Shown one piece after another: positions 26,580 to 34,434 of a stretch of 52,058 nucleotides of DNA. The notes beneath the pieces were generated by a model, which saw only the letters and a list, made by a program, of their open reading frames with translations, was not told where the DNA came from and did no database searches. The DNA is from Planctomycetota bacterium (GTDB taxonomy: Bacteria > Planctomycetota > Planctomycetia > Pirellulales > UBA7805). Each line of letters begins with the position of its first letter. The stretch's first letter is position 1. The DNA lies in the NCBI GenBank assembly GCA_003389215.1, contig QQVP01000120.1:1-52058 (forward strand). The letters are read 5' to 3'. Both the position numbers and the translations under genes were made by a program.

Positions 26580-28040
26580 GATCGCTGGGAACTCCTCTCC
26601 CGACGCCGCATGCTGGCCACCAGCCTCGGCGCCCTGGGCTATTCGCTACCCGCCTTTCTGGCCCTGAAGCAGCGAACCGCCGCCGCTGACTCCAACGCCG
26701 ACACGAACCCCGCGGATTCCGAAGCAGCGAGCGCCAACGCCGCCGACTCCAACACCGCCAGCCCCAACGCTTCCCGCAACAGCGCCTTCGGCACCGCCAG
26801 GTCGTGCATCGTCCTCTACTGCTGGGGCGGCATGAGCCATCACGAAACGTTCGACCCCAAGCCGCACGCGCCGGCCGAAATCCGCGGCGAGTTTCGCCCC
26901 ATCCGCACGACCGTGCCCGGCATCTTTGTGGGCGAGCACATTCCCCGGCTCGCGGCGCAGCTGGACAAGCTGGCCGTGATTCGCTCGATCCATCACGAAT
27001 CGCCGGCCCATGGCAAGGGGATGTACTGGAACCTCACCGGCCACGCCCCGCCCGAGCGCGGCACGGCGACGAACCTGCCGCCGTCGCGCAAGGACTGGCC
27101 GTCGCTCTCGGCCATGGTCGGCAAGTTCCGCACGGCCCCGCGCGGTCTGCCGCGCAGCGTTCGATTGCCCTATCCGCTGGTCGACAACCAGACCTTGCAG
27201 GCGGGCGAGTATGGCGGCTGGCTGGGGCTCGGTTCCGATCCGATCGCCATGCGCACGCCCGCGGGGCGGGAGTTCGGCGGCGTCTCGCAGGATCTCGGTG
27301 CGGCCGTGCTGAATCTTTCCGAAGACTTGGACGCGCAGCGGCTCGGCGCGCGACGGCAGTTGCTCGCGTCGCTGGAGCGCCCGATCGGCGTGCCGGGCGA
27401 CTTCGCGAATTTCGAACACTTCCGCCAACTGGCCGGCGACATGCTGCTGGCGCCGACGGCCCGCGAGGCCTGCGATCTGGAGCGCGAGGATGCCCGGGTG
27501 CGCGAATCGTATGGGGATCATATTTGCGGCCAGAGTTTGCTCTTGGCGCGTCGCCTGACCGAGGCGGGCGTGCCGATCGTGACGGTCTGCTGCGCCGCCG
27601 GCGACTTGAACGGCTCGGTGGGCGACCACTGGGACACGCACAGCCAGAACTTCGCCCGCCTGAAGAACCGCATGCTGCCGGTATTCGATCGGGCGGCGAC
27701 CGCGCTGTTGGCCGACCTGGACCAGCGGGGACAACTCGACGAGACGCTGGTCGTGATGTTGACCGACTTTGGCCGCACGCCCACGATCAACGCCGAGGCG
27801 GGTCGCGATCACTATCCGAACGTCTATTCGGTCTTTCTCGCCGGCGGCGGGGTTCGTGGCGGCCAGGTTTATGGCAGCAGCGATGCACACGGGGCCTTTC
27901 CGGCCGACAATCCGTGCACGCCGGCCGACGTGCACGCGACGATCTTTCAGGCCCTGGGCATTTCACCCCGGGCGGAGATTCACGATCGGCTGGGGCGACC
28001 CTTCTCGGTCAGCGACGGTCGCGTATTGCCACTGACGTAG
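26562..28040 (+). CDS. DUF1501 family protein, Tat-exported
   Basis: 492 aa from ATG 26562 (510 from GTG 26508). The twin-Arg signal LLSRRRMLATSLGALGYSLP is followed by an Ala/Ser/Asn-rich linker (about residues 40-75) and the DUF1501 domain. That domain is an alkaline-phosphatase-like fold: CIVLYCWGGMSHHETFDPKP, IRSIHHESPAHGKGMYW, VVMLTDFGRTPTINAEAGRD, and HYPNVYSVFLAGGG with the metal-site His. DUF1501 proteins are numerous in planctomycetes, usually paired with DUF1553/DUF1549 proteins. No such partner lies here. An upstream start would extend the n-region by SRRK repeats without changing the Tat motif. Confidence 0.9.
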   Translation: MSRRKDDRWELLSRRRMLATSLGALGYSLPAFLALKQRTAAADSNADTNPADSEAASANAADSNTASPNASRNSAFGTARSCIVLYCWGGMSHHETFDPKPHAPAEIRGEFRPIRTTVPGIFVGEHIPRLAAQLDKLAVIRSIHHESPAHGKGMYWNLTGHAPPERGTATNLPPSRKDWPSLSAMVGKFRTAPRGLPRSVRLPYPLVDNQTLQAGEYGGWLGLGSDPIAMRTPAGREFGGVSQDLGAAVLNLSEDLDAQRLGARRQLLASLERPIGVPGDFANFEHFRQLAGDMLLAPTAREACDLEREDARVRESYGDHICGQSLLLARRLTEAGVPIVTVCCAAGDLNGSVGDHWDTHSQNFARLKNRMLPVFDRAATALLADLDQRGQLDETLVVMLTDFGRTPTINAEAGRDHYPNVYSVFLAGGGVRGGQVYGSSDAHGAFPADNPCTPADVHATIFQALGISPRAEIHDRLGRPFSVSDGRVLPLT

Positions 28041-28072
28041 GGAAGTGGCTGGCTGAGGATGCACGTTCTTCA

Positions 28073-28139
28073 GACAGGATGAACAGGATCGACGGGATGG
28101 AGTATTCATCGGATCCATCCTGTCATCCTGCGATCCTGT
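28073..28139. repeat. ACAGGAT-type inverted repeat, copy 2
   Basis: The left side gacaggatgaacaggatcg faces right-side steps atcctgtcatcctgcgatcc. It starts 32 nt after the DUF1501 stop, so it may act as a transcript-end hairpin. Confidence 0.85.
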
Positions 28140-28145
28140 GAAGTC

Positions 28146-28186
28146 GGTGCCGGGTGGCACTGGCTTCGCCAGGGCATCGGGTGCCA
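28146..28186 (+). repeat. REP-like element, GGCTTCGCC subtype
   Basis: gggtggcactggcttcgcca is the head plus hairpin, followed by gggcatcgggtgcc. It resembles the elements at 24192 and, inverted, 28389. Confidence 0.78.
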
Positions 28187-28195
28187 GGCCCACGT

Positions 28196-28361
28196 GGGTG
28201 GCACGGACAACCTACTTGAGGTTGTCCGTGTGCCGAAGGCACAAGAGGGCAGAGCAACGGTCGTGAGTGCCGGCAAGCTGTGATCACGGCGGATGTCGCG
28301 ATCGTGCTCGCCGCCTGTTGCTGCGCAACACGGACAGTCGGGGCGACTGTCCGTGCCACCC
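28196..28361 (+). mobile_element. Putative non-autonomous REP pair (miniature of the RAYT element)
   Basis: Two REP-like elements in tail-to-tail orientation. The left one (28196-28248, 53 nt) reads gggtggcacggaca, stem-loop, tgtccgtgtgcc, then tail gaaggcacaagagg. The right one (28314-28361, 48 nt) is inverted and has the tail ttgcgcagcaacagg. Their subtypes, order and orientation match those around the RAYT gene (read on its coding strand), but only 65 nt separate them. The left copy differs from its RAYT-side counterpart only in six loop or upper-stem bases, and the right copy in two loop bases. Confidence 0.75.
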
Positions 28362-28388
28362 GGTGTAGACGAAGTGATCGATGAGATG

Positions 28389-28422
28389 CCCGATCGCCGC
28401 ACTGGCAGAGCCAGCGCCACCC
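28389..28422 (-). repeat. REP-like element, GGCTCTGCC subtype
   Basis: On the minus strand it reads gggtggcgctggctctgcca then gtgcggcgatcggg, the same plan as the elements at 28146 and 24324. Confidence 0.7.
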
Positions 28423-28439
28423 AAACCGATGCGTGCCTT

Positions 28440-28505
28440 TAGCCCGAAGCATGGGCGAGGGACTCGAGTCCTCAGCCAGATGTCCCTCGCTGACGCGTCG
28501 GGCTA
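28440..28505. repeat. TAGCCCGA-type inverted repeat
   Basis: Arms tagcccgaagcatgggcgag and ctcgctgacgcgtcgggcta (23 nt each, 19 of 23 pairing), about 20 nt apart. It is a separate palindrome family with a single copy in the window. Confidence 0.8.
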
Positions 28506-28538
28506 CAAGAAATCGCGGGCGGCACTCGGTACATCCCC

Positions 28539-28563
28539 AATCCTGTTATCCTGTGATCCTGTC
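28539..28563. repeat. ACAGGAT-type repeat, half copy
   Basis: aatcctgttatcctgtgatc then ctgtc. Only the right arm is present. Confidence 0.65.
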
Positions 28564-28659
28564 GCAACTTCTTCGGCCTTTTTCATCCCGGTGCTAGCCG
28601 CAGCGGATCGAATTCGCTAGGCTCGGGGCCGCTTCGCAAGCGAAACCGGGGGCTTTGCC

Positions 28660-29451
28660 ATGGTCGATACGCCGGCGGAAAAGTCGATTCTCCCCTCGAT
28701 GTGGCAAGTGCCGCAGCTGTTCCGCAATCGACTGGGGTCGACCGTCGGGCGGCAGCGGGCGATGGCCGCCGACGGGCACCTGTTGCTGGTGCTGCACGCC
28801 CCGCCCAAGCCCGACGAACAAGAGCGGGTCGGCCGCTTTCACTGGCGCTCGCCGGAGGGCGAGTGGACTTCGAACGAGCTGGGCAAGGGCGTCGGGGCGC
28901 TCGCGAAGCATCTGGACGAATTCGAAGGCCGCATCGCGGCGCTCGATCGAAAAGAGGAACAGGCCAAGACGGCCGAAGATTACTTCGCCGTACTCGATCA
29001 ACTCGCTCCGCTGTACCGCGCGGCGCGAAATCTGCACGCCGTGCTGCAGGAAGCCCGTACGATGTTTCCGGAGTATCTGGAGATCATCGAGCTGCGCAAC
29101 CGGGCGTATGCCATCGAGCGGACGGCCGAACTGCTGTTCGAGGGCACCAAGAACTCGCTCGAGTTCCACCTCGCCCAGCGGGCGGAGGTGCAAGCCAAGT
29201 CGAGCCAACGGATGGCCGCCGCCGCCCATCGCCTCAACATCCTGGCGGCGTTCTTCTTTCCGATCGTCACGCTGATGGCAATCCTGGGCGTCGACTTTGC
29301 CCGGGCGGCGGAGAACTTCGGCCTGGCGGGCGATGTGTTCTTCGTGTCGGTGTTGCTGCTGGGGCTGGTGGCGGGCGGGTTTCTGACCTACTTCGTCGTC
29401 CAAGCCGAGGACGACTCCGATCGCAGCGGCGAAGAGAAGACCAGGCGGTAG
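28660..29451 (+). CDS. CorA-like membrane protein lacking the GMN motif
   Basis: 263 aa with the CorA layout: a soluble N-terminal domain, long helices (DEFEGRIAALDRKEEQAK to QRMAAAAHRLNILAAF) and two C-terminal membrane helices (about 194-210 and 226-247). In CorA Mg2+ channels TM1 ends in the selectivity motif GMN. Here the aligned residues are G210-V211-D212 (LMAILGVDF). The family's Mg2+/Co2+ selectivity can therefore not be assumed. It might carry another cation, or be a ZntB-like or regulatory relative. The protein is shorter than typical CorA (about 315 aa). The promoter region upstream is occupied by palindromic repeats. Confidence 0.75.
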   Translation: MVDTPAEKSILPSMWQVPQLFRNRLGSTVGRQRAMAADGHLLLVLHAPPKPDEQERVGRFHWRSPEGEWTSNELGKGVGALAKHLDEFEGRIAALDRKEEQAKTAEDYFAVLDQLAPLYRAARNLHAVLQEARTMFPEYLEIIELRNRAYAIERTAELLFEGTKNSLEFHLAQRAEVQAKSSQRMAAAAHRLNILAAFFFPIVTLMAILGVDFARAAENFGLAGDVFFVSVLLLGLVAGGFLTYFVVQAEDDSDRSGEEKTRR

Positions 29452-29521
29452 GGATTCGCGGGGCACGCACGGGCTCGCGGCGTGCGTGCCCGCTTCGGGC
29501 CAGCCACGGCACGAGCAAAGT

Positions 29522-31009
29522 CTACCGCGCAGCACCGTCGGCCGCCGACGCGGAGTCGTTGCGCGGCTTCGGCATGGCAAGGCTCACGATGACGATCGTC
29601 ATCAGCGAGAACGCAAAAGCCGGCACCAGGTTGTAGACCTGCTTTTGCAGGTCGGGAAACTGTTTCCAGATGATCGCCGTGGCCACACCGACCACCATCC
29701 CGGTGACAACTCCCCAGCCCGTCGTGCGTCGCCACAAGAGCGTCATGATCAGCGCGGGACCGAATCCGGCCCCCAGACCGGCCCAGCCATACGCCAACAC
29801 AAAGTCGAAAACGGACCGGACATCACTCATCGCGATCGCCGTGGCAATCGCCCCCACGGCCAACACGGCCAGGCGATCGATGACCATTTGTACTTTCGGA
29901 CTCAACTCGATCCCGAACAGCTTGACCATGACGTCGTGACTCACCGCGGACGCCGACACGAGCAACTGTGAGTCGACGGTCGAGCAGATGGCCGCCAGCA
30001 CGGCCGCGATAATCATGCCGCCGACAAAGCCCGGCACAATGCTGCTATCGGTGGCGATGACCATGAGCGTCGCTTCCGGATCGGCCATTTCGCCGAAGGT
30101 GACCCGTGCCGCCATTCCCAGAAAGATCGCGCCGGTGAAGAGTGCCACGACCCACGCCGACGAGATAACGCCGCCGCGCAGGACCGCCGTCTTGTCCTTG
30201 ACGGCCATCAGACGAATCAAGACGTGCGGCTGTCCCGGGTTTCCTAACGGGATACCCAAGTAGAGCGCAAAGAAGCCGATCAGCGCCAGGCCGGTGTTGC
30301 CCGCCACCGGATCGGTGAGCGTCGAACTGCGCGGATCGGCGGCAAGCTTCGACCAGAATTCATTCCAGCCGCCGATCTTCGAGATCAACATCACGGGCAG
30401 CACGATGACGATGAAGATCATAAACGACCCTTGCACGACGTCGGTCCAGGCGACTGCTCGAAAGCCTCCCGTGATGGTATAGATGATCACGAAGCCCGCC
30501 CCGATGAGCACGCCGGTCGCGTACGTCCAATCGAAGGTTTCCTGAAACATCTTGCCCGCCGCGTTCAAGTTGGCGGCGACATACGCGGCGAGCATGCTCA
30601 GGATAATGAGCACGCCGACGATGCGAATCATGGTCGCCGCGGAGCCGCGGTGCGGTGCCGCAAGCACGTCGGGCAAGGTCAGCGAATCGCTTTGCTGAGC
30701 AGACGTTCGCAGTCGCCAGGCAATCACAAACCAATTGAAGAGGAAGGCGGCGAAGGTTCCCACCACGATCCACAGGGCCGCGACGCCGGTCTTGTAGGCC
30801 ATGCCGACCAGGCCCATCGTGACCCAGCCGCTTTCGGCCGAAGCCGACGCGGAGAGCGCCGCCACCCAGGCCCCCAATCCGCGATCGGCCAGGAAGAAGT
30901 CGGCGGCCGTTCCCTTGGAGAGTCGAGCACTGTAGATTCCCAGCCCGAAGATCGCCAGCGTATAGACGAAGAAGCTGATCGCGACCGGATCTTGCAGCAA
31001 CTCTCTCAA
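29522..31009 (-). CDS. putP: Sodium/solute symporter, PutP-like
   Basis: A 495-aa membrane protein of the SSS family with about 13 hydrophobic helices. The family marks are FFLADRGLGAWVAALSASAS, AYVAANLNAAGKMFQ, IYTITGGFRAVAWTDVVQGS, GQPHVLIRLMAVKD and AAICSTVDSQLLVSASAVSH. The last two blocks are characteristic of Na+/proline symporters, so proline uptake is the best guess. The start codon is TTG (31009-31007). It is supported by a perfect AGGAGG at 31022-31017, 7 nt upstream, and by a fitting N-terminus. The gene is cut off from the csp gene upstream by a terminator and a 70-nt repeat. Confidence 0.88.
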   Translation of the reverse strand: MRELLQDPVAISFFVYTLAIFGLGIYSARLSKGTAADFFLADRGLGAWVAALSASASAESGWVTMGLVGMAYKTGVAALWIVVGTFAAFLFNWFVIAWRLRTSAQQSDSLTLPDVLAAPHRGSAATMIRIVGVLIILSMLAAYVAANLNAAGKMFQETFDWTYATGVLIGAGFVIIYTITGGFRAVAWTDVVQGSFMIFIVIVLPVMLISKIGGWNEFWSKLAADPRSSTLTDPVAGNTGLALIGFFALYLGIPLGNPGQPHVLIRLMAVKDKTAVLRGGVISSAWVVALFTGAIFLGMAARVTFGEMADPEATLMVIATDSSIVPGFVGGMIIAAVLAAICSTVDSQLLVSASAVSHDVMVKLFGIELSPKVQMVIDRLAVLAVGAIATAIAMSDVRSVFDFVLAYGWAGLGAGFGPALIMTLLWRRTTGWGVVTGMVVGVATAIIWKQFPDLQKQVYNLVPAFAFSLMTIVIVSLAMPKPRNDSASAADGAAR

Positions 31010-31016
31010 AACGTTG

Positions 31017-31022
31017 CCTCCT
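31017..31022 (-). promoter_or_regulatory. AGGAGG ribosome site that fixes a TTG start
   Basis: A perfect Shine-Dalgarno sequence on the minus strand, 7 nt ahead of the TTG start codon of the symporter. No ATG lies at suitable distance. Confidence 0.8.
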
Positions 31023-31084
31023 GCGTGCGATGAGCACCGGCAATCTGCGTCTCGGCGACCGGCGTTGTCCTATTGTTGGCTTGT

Positions 31085-31154
31085 TGGCTGCGTTTTTAAT
31101 GAGCCCTTCGCGGCGGCGGTGATGGCTGAAATGCCGGCCTCCCGCTGGTCGGCC
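31085..31154 (+). repeat. 70-nt dispersed repeat, copy 1
   Basis: It starts tggctgcgtttttaatgagc and ends gcctcccgctggtcggcc. It matches the copy at 43574 at 64 of 70 positions without gaps. The last 25 nt can fold into a small hairpin (gccggcc/ggtcggc). Confidence 0.88.
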
Positions 31155-31254
31155 AGTGCTGGCGGTGCCTTGGTCTACCCAACCGCCCGCGACCTGATCA
31201 GGTTATGCCCACCGACGCGCGCTGGCGGCAGCCCGCTCGTCTGCGGAACGTCAT

Positions 31255-31290
31255 CAAAAAACGCCCCCGGATTGTGATTCCGAGGGCGTC
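31255..31290 (-). terminator. Intrinsic terminator of the cold-shock gene
   Basis: On the minus strand, gacgccctcggaat pairs with atccgggggcgt around caca and is followed by ttttttg. It begins about 29 nt after the csp stop codon. Confidence 0.85.
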
Positions 31291-31318
31291 TAACAGATTC
31301 GTTGCGGAGTCGTTCGAC

Positions 31319-31531
31319 TTACACCGTCTGCGCGCCGACTTTGACGGACTCGGCACGTGGCCCCTTGGGGCCTCGCCCAACTTCAAACTCGACGACCTGT
31401 CCCTCGTTGAGTTCCTCGAAAGTCACCCCTTGGACGGACGAGTGGTGGAAGAAAAACTCTTCGCCGCCGTCTCCTTCGATAAATCCAAAGCCTTTTTCCG
31501 AAACTAACTTCTTGATTTTACCTTGTGGCAT
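31319..31531 (-). CDS. Cold-shock domain protein
   Basis: 70 aa, a single cold-shock domain from ATG 31531 (MPQGKIKKLVSEKGFGFIEG). RNP-1 is K13-GFGFI and RNP-2 is EFFFHHS at 25-31. These aromatic residues stack on single-stranded RNA or DNA. The size and sequence fit CspA-type nucleic-acid chaperones that keep mRNA unfolded. A longer frame upstream is the transcribed leader. GGAGA lies ahead of the start. A strong terminator follows, so it is probably monocistronic. Confidence 0.95.
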   Translation of the reverse strand: MPQGKIKKLVSEKGFGFIEGDGGEEFFFHHSSVQGVTFEELNEGQVVEFEVGRGPKGPRAESVKVGAQTV

Positions 31532-31889
31532 TTCTGCTCTCCAATGTAAGAACCCATGGGACACGGCGGCACTTTCGGTGCGCACACCGTGACCCCGAAA
31601 ATGAAAGCAGATGGAGCCGCAAAAAGATCGAAGCGAGAACTCATCAAAAGTTGTGCTTCGCACAATTGGGCGGGAAGAGAAGAACACCCGAGGGCAATCG
31701 TAACTACATCTTGTCTCTGCTGGTCACGACAGCCGTGACCCCCAGAGTATACGGGGTGCCGAGGAAAAAAGATAGACCGGTTATTGGCTTTTCACGTTTT
31801 TTTGGCCGTACTTTCCCCCTCGGCCGTACTTTCCCCCTCGATGGTCGCGACCTGGGCTCGGTCTCAGGTTACGCACCCATCCGGGCGCG
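31532..31889. other. Gene-free stretch between cold-shock and PEP-CTERM genes
   Basis: 358 nt. The part next to csp is its promoter and leader, which may be long as in other csp genes, but I recognise no defined RNA motif. An 18-nt tandem duplication lies at 31804-31839. Confidence 0.5.
31804..31839. repeat. Tandem repeat, 18 nt x 2
   Basis: Two perfect units of ggccgtactttccccctc, 50 nt downstream of the PEP-CTERM gene's stop codon. Confidence 0.92.
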
Positions 31890-33239
31890 CTAGCGGCAGC
31901 AGCGGCGCCAGCCACGGAGGCCCAGGCCCAAGAGGCCCAGCACGGCCATGGCGTAGGTCGCCGGCTCGGGGACCGGGGTGCCGCCGACGACTACCAAATC
32001 AAACGGCACCAGCGGCGCGCCGAGCGACCGGCTCACCTGGTTCACGGTCAAGAGCGACTGCAAACCGGCCAGATCCAAACCGGTCGGAAAGACGAACCCG
32101 ATCGAACCGCTGCCCGGTGCCAGGGCCGCCTCTTCCAGCTGCGAAGTGAGCGCGGTCGTCACGCCGGCCAGGATCGGTGTGTGATTGGCCGGGACGAAGC
32201 TGCTGGTCGCATTCTGCAGGGAGTAGCCGATAATCGACGAGCCATCGGGGTCGAGTGTGACCTCGCCGGTGACCGCATCGTAAATCAGATCGGGAATGCT
32301 CGGATCCCCTGCTTCGGCCGGGGCACCCAGTCCGCCATCCTCATCCGAGGGCGGTCCGGTAAAGGCGCCGAAGATGGTCAAGATGTCCGAGACGTCGACG
32401 TCACCGTCGTGTCCGTCCGGATCGACCGACGCGGCGGTAGGCCCGTGGACATCGCCCTGACTCCGCATCTTTCCGAACGAGCCGGGCCCTGTGAAGTTGG
32501 TGAAGGCGACGAGAATATCGTTACCAATATCGACGGAACCGTCGCAGTTCACGTCGCCGACGTCGCAGCTGAGTGTGAGGCTCCCTGGCCCGATCACGTC
32601 CCCGTTATAGTCGCCGAGAAAAGTGTGCGCCCGGTACTGGATCGTGCCAGGTGCATTGGGATGTACGACCCGCAGCGTCGCGAGCAAGCCCGAGAGGGGA
32701 TTGCCGTTGTTGATCTGGCTTTGGAACTGCATATCGTAAGGCGTTGTAACTCCGTCTCCGGTGATCGCGCCGGCGCTAATGAACTGCGGCGCGGTAAACG
32801 ATCCCCCGTCGCCGGAATATTCCCACGGTGCATGCCAGGTGTTGAGAATTTCGCCAGGATGGCCGTCGAGCAGCCAGTTGACGCCGTCGTCCGAGTACGA
32901 GCCGTACGAAGCCCGGTGCCAGGGATCGGGCTGGTTGGCGGCGTTGTGATCCCATTTCTGCTGCATGCTCAGCGGATCGCCGGGCACGTGGTTTACGATG
33001 AGTGACATGTCAAAGCCGCTGAGCCACCATTTGTCGAGTCGGCTTCCGGTGCCATCGCCAACCAGATCAAAGATGTACTCCCAATTGCCCGCTTCGGGTC
33101 CGCTCGTCAGCAACACGGGCGGAACGGCGAGTTCTACCTTCAGGGCGTCGGGGCTCTGCGCTGCAACCGGTTCTCCGACAAGCAGTGCAAAGAACGTCCC
33201 AGCCAGAAGAGCTACGAGGTTGATTGTTCGTCGGGTCAT
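31890..33239 (-). CDS. PEP-CTERM anchored protein with dockerin-like repeats
   Basis: A 449-aa exported protein. The signal peptide is residues 1-27 (NLVALLAGTFFALLVGEPVA). The body starts with a domain of unknown fold (NWEYIFDLVGDGTGSRLDKW). Two calcium-loop repeats of dockerin type follow: GDVNCDGSVDIGNDILVAF and DGHDGDVDVSDILTIFGAF, about residues 227-295. The C-terminus is a PEP-CTERM tail: VPEPATY, a hydrophobic helix AMAVLGLLGLGL, then RGWRRCCR. PEP-CTERM tails are recognised by exosortase, which anchors or releases surface proteins. Dockerin-like loops bind Ca2+ and may pair with cohesin-like partners. Neither exosortase nor cohesin is in the window. Confidence 0.9.
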   Translation of the reverse strand: MTRRTINLVALLAGTFFALLVGEPVAAQSPDALKVELAVPPVLLTSGPEAGNWEYIFDLVGDGTGSRLDKWWLSGFDMSLIVNHVPGDPLSMQQKWDHNAANQPDPWHRASYGSYSDDGVNWLLDGHPGEILNTWHAPWEYSGDGGSFTAPQFISAGAITGDGVTTPYDMQFQSQINNGNPLSGLLATLRVVHPNAPGTIQYRAHTFLGDYNGDVIGPGSLTLSCDVGDVNCDGSVDIGNDILVAFTNFTGPGSFGKMRSQGDVHGPTAASVDPDGHDGDVDVSDILTIFGAFTGPPSDEDGGLGAPAEAGDPSIPDLIYDAVTGEVTLDPDGSSIIGYSLQNATSSFVPANHTPILAGVTTALTSQLEEAALAPGSGSIGFVFPTGLDLAGLQSLLTVNQVSRSLGAPLVPFDLVVVGGTPVPEPATYAMAVLGLLGLGLRGWRRCCR

Positions 33240-33651
33240 GTTATTCCTCGCGACTCCTTACAAGAACTTGGACAGCGATAAACGCGATGGACCGAAGCCG
33301 GCGGCTGATCATTCGCTGCTGCCTGCTCTTCCCGACAACGTACTCACGAGACGCCCACTTGCGCGGCGGCCATACACGACAAGTCGCCTTCGGCGATTCT
33401 CTCCCAGCTCATGGCAGGGGTCAAGCAGATTTGTCTCTCGTAGCCGCAAGAATCAGGACGAGGGAGTCCTGCGCTGTGCGGAAGGCGACCGGCCCACGTA
33501 GTTTGCAATCGCTCATGAATGCACGCCCTCGTGCGTGCCGCTGGGGGTAGATGGCCGCCTGCGGGGGCGATTTCGGCGGAGCGCAGGAGGGCGCTGTTCG
33601 GACAAGCCCTCGACTCGGATCCGGAGGCCAGGTCACCGCCGAGCAACTCCC
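33240..33651. other. Gene-free stretch between PEP-CTERM gene and tmk
   Basis: 412 nt upstream of the PEP-CTERM gene and downstream of tmk (both minus strand). I see no RNA gene, riboswitch motif or clear terminator. Plus-strand frames here are antisense artefacts. Confidence 0.45.
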
Positions 33652-34311
33652 TCACGCCCCGAGCGTCTTCGTATCCAACCCGCGGCCCGGGCGCTTCGCC
33701 GCGAGCACGCCTGAGGCCAGCGCCGTCGCCACGCGGCGATAGACCTCGTCCGGCTCGCCGATCGCGTCGATGCGGATCATCTCCTCCGCCCGCGCGCATT
33801 GGTCCAAGAAGATCGCCCGGATCCGCTCCAGGGCCTCGAGCCGTTCGAACTCGTCGGGCGCGGCCGCGCGACTCTCGGCAATCCGTCCCAAGGTGACTGC
33901 CGGCGCGGCGTCGAGCAGCAACGTGGCGTCGGGAATCGGAAACTGTCCGCGCATTGCCCGCTCGAGCTCGGCCACGTCCGCCCCCCGCGCGCCCTGATAG
34001 GCAATCGTGGAGTAGAAATAGCGATCCAGCAGGACGACCTCGCCGCGGGCCAGGGCGGGGGCGAGCAGCTGTTCGACATGCTCGCGACGGTCGGCCACGA
34101 AGGCGGCCAGCTCGTCGGCCAGGCTCATACGGCCCTCGACCGCCGAGCGGCGAATTCGCCGGCCATGTTCGCCGTCGGTCGGCTCGCGCGACTCGACGAC
34201 CACCTCGCCCGCCGCCGTGAGGGCCGCGGCCAGTCGGGCAATGAGCGTCGACTTGCCGACCCCGTCGATCCCCTCGAAGACAATCAGAATACCGGAGCCA
34301 GGCGTCGCCAT
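33652..34311 (-). CDS. tmk: Thymidylate kinase
   Basis: A 219-aa nucleoside monophosphate kinase that makes dTDP from dTMP and ATP. The start at 34311 (MATPGSGILIVFEGIDGVGK) places the P-loop GIDGVGKST at residues 14-22. Next are VESREPTDGEHGRRIR (the DRE-like segment contacting dTMP), LLDRYFYSTIAYQGARG (DRY motif) and the lid RIAESRAAAPDEFER. These fit dTMP kinases of about 210 aa. A second start at 34347 is less likely. It lies downstream of the Yip1-like gene on the same strand with 123 nt between them. pyrE and carB, also nucleotide genes, are far away in the window. Confidence 0.95.
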   Translation of the reverse strand: MATPGSGILIVFEGIDGVGKSTLIARLAAALTAAGEVVVESREPTDGEHGRRIRRSAVEGRMSLADELAAFVADRREHVEQLLAPALARGEVVLLDRYFYSTIAYQGARGADVAELERAMRGQFPIPDATLLLDAAPAVTLGRIAESRAAAPDEFERLEALERIRAIFLDQCARAEEMIRIDAIGEPDEVYRRVATALASGVLAAKRPGRGLDTKTLGA

Positions 34312-34434
34312 GGCCTCGATGATACCGCCGGTCGCGGGGACCAACAACGCAGGCGGACGCGACGGGTCGGGTGGAAAGAGAGTGTGGCCGGCCCGACGAA
34401 GCGAACCGAGCGTGCGACCACATCTGCCCCACGG

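Larger units (their letters stand above)
28041..28659. other. Gene-free repeat cluster after the DUF1501 gene
   Basis: 619 nt made largely of palindromic repeats: ACAGGAT-type (28073 and a half copy at 28539), REP-like elements (28146, 28196, 28314, 28389) and a TAGCCCGA-type inverted repeat (28440-28505). No gene is credible. Confidence 0.85.

Noticed and set aside
31014..31277. Small gene encoding a NEPFAAAV...MPASRWSA peptide
   Set aside because: The peptide comes from the 70-nt dispersed repeat. There is no plausible start or ribosome site, and the second copy sits in a different context.
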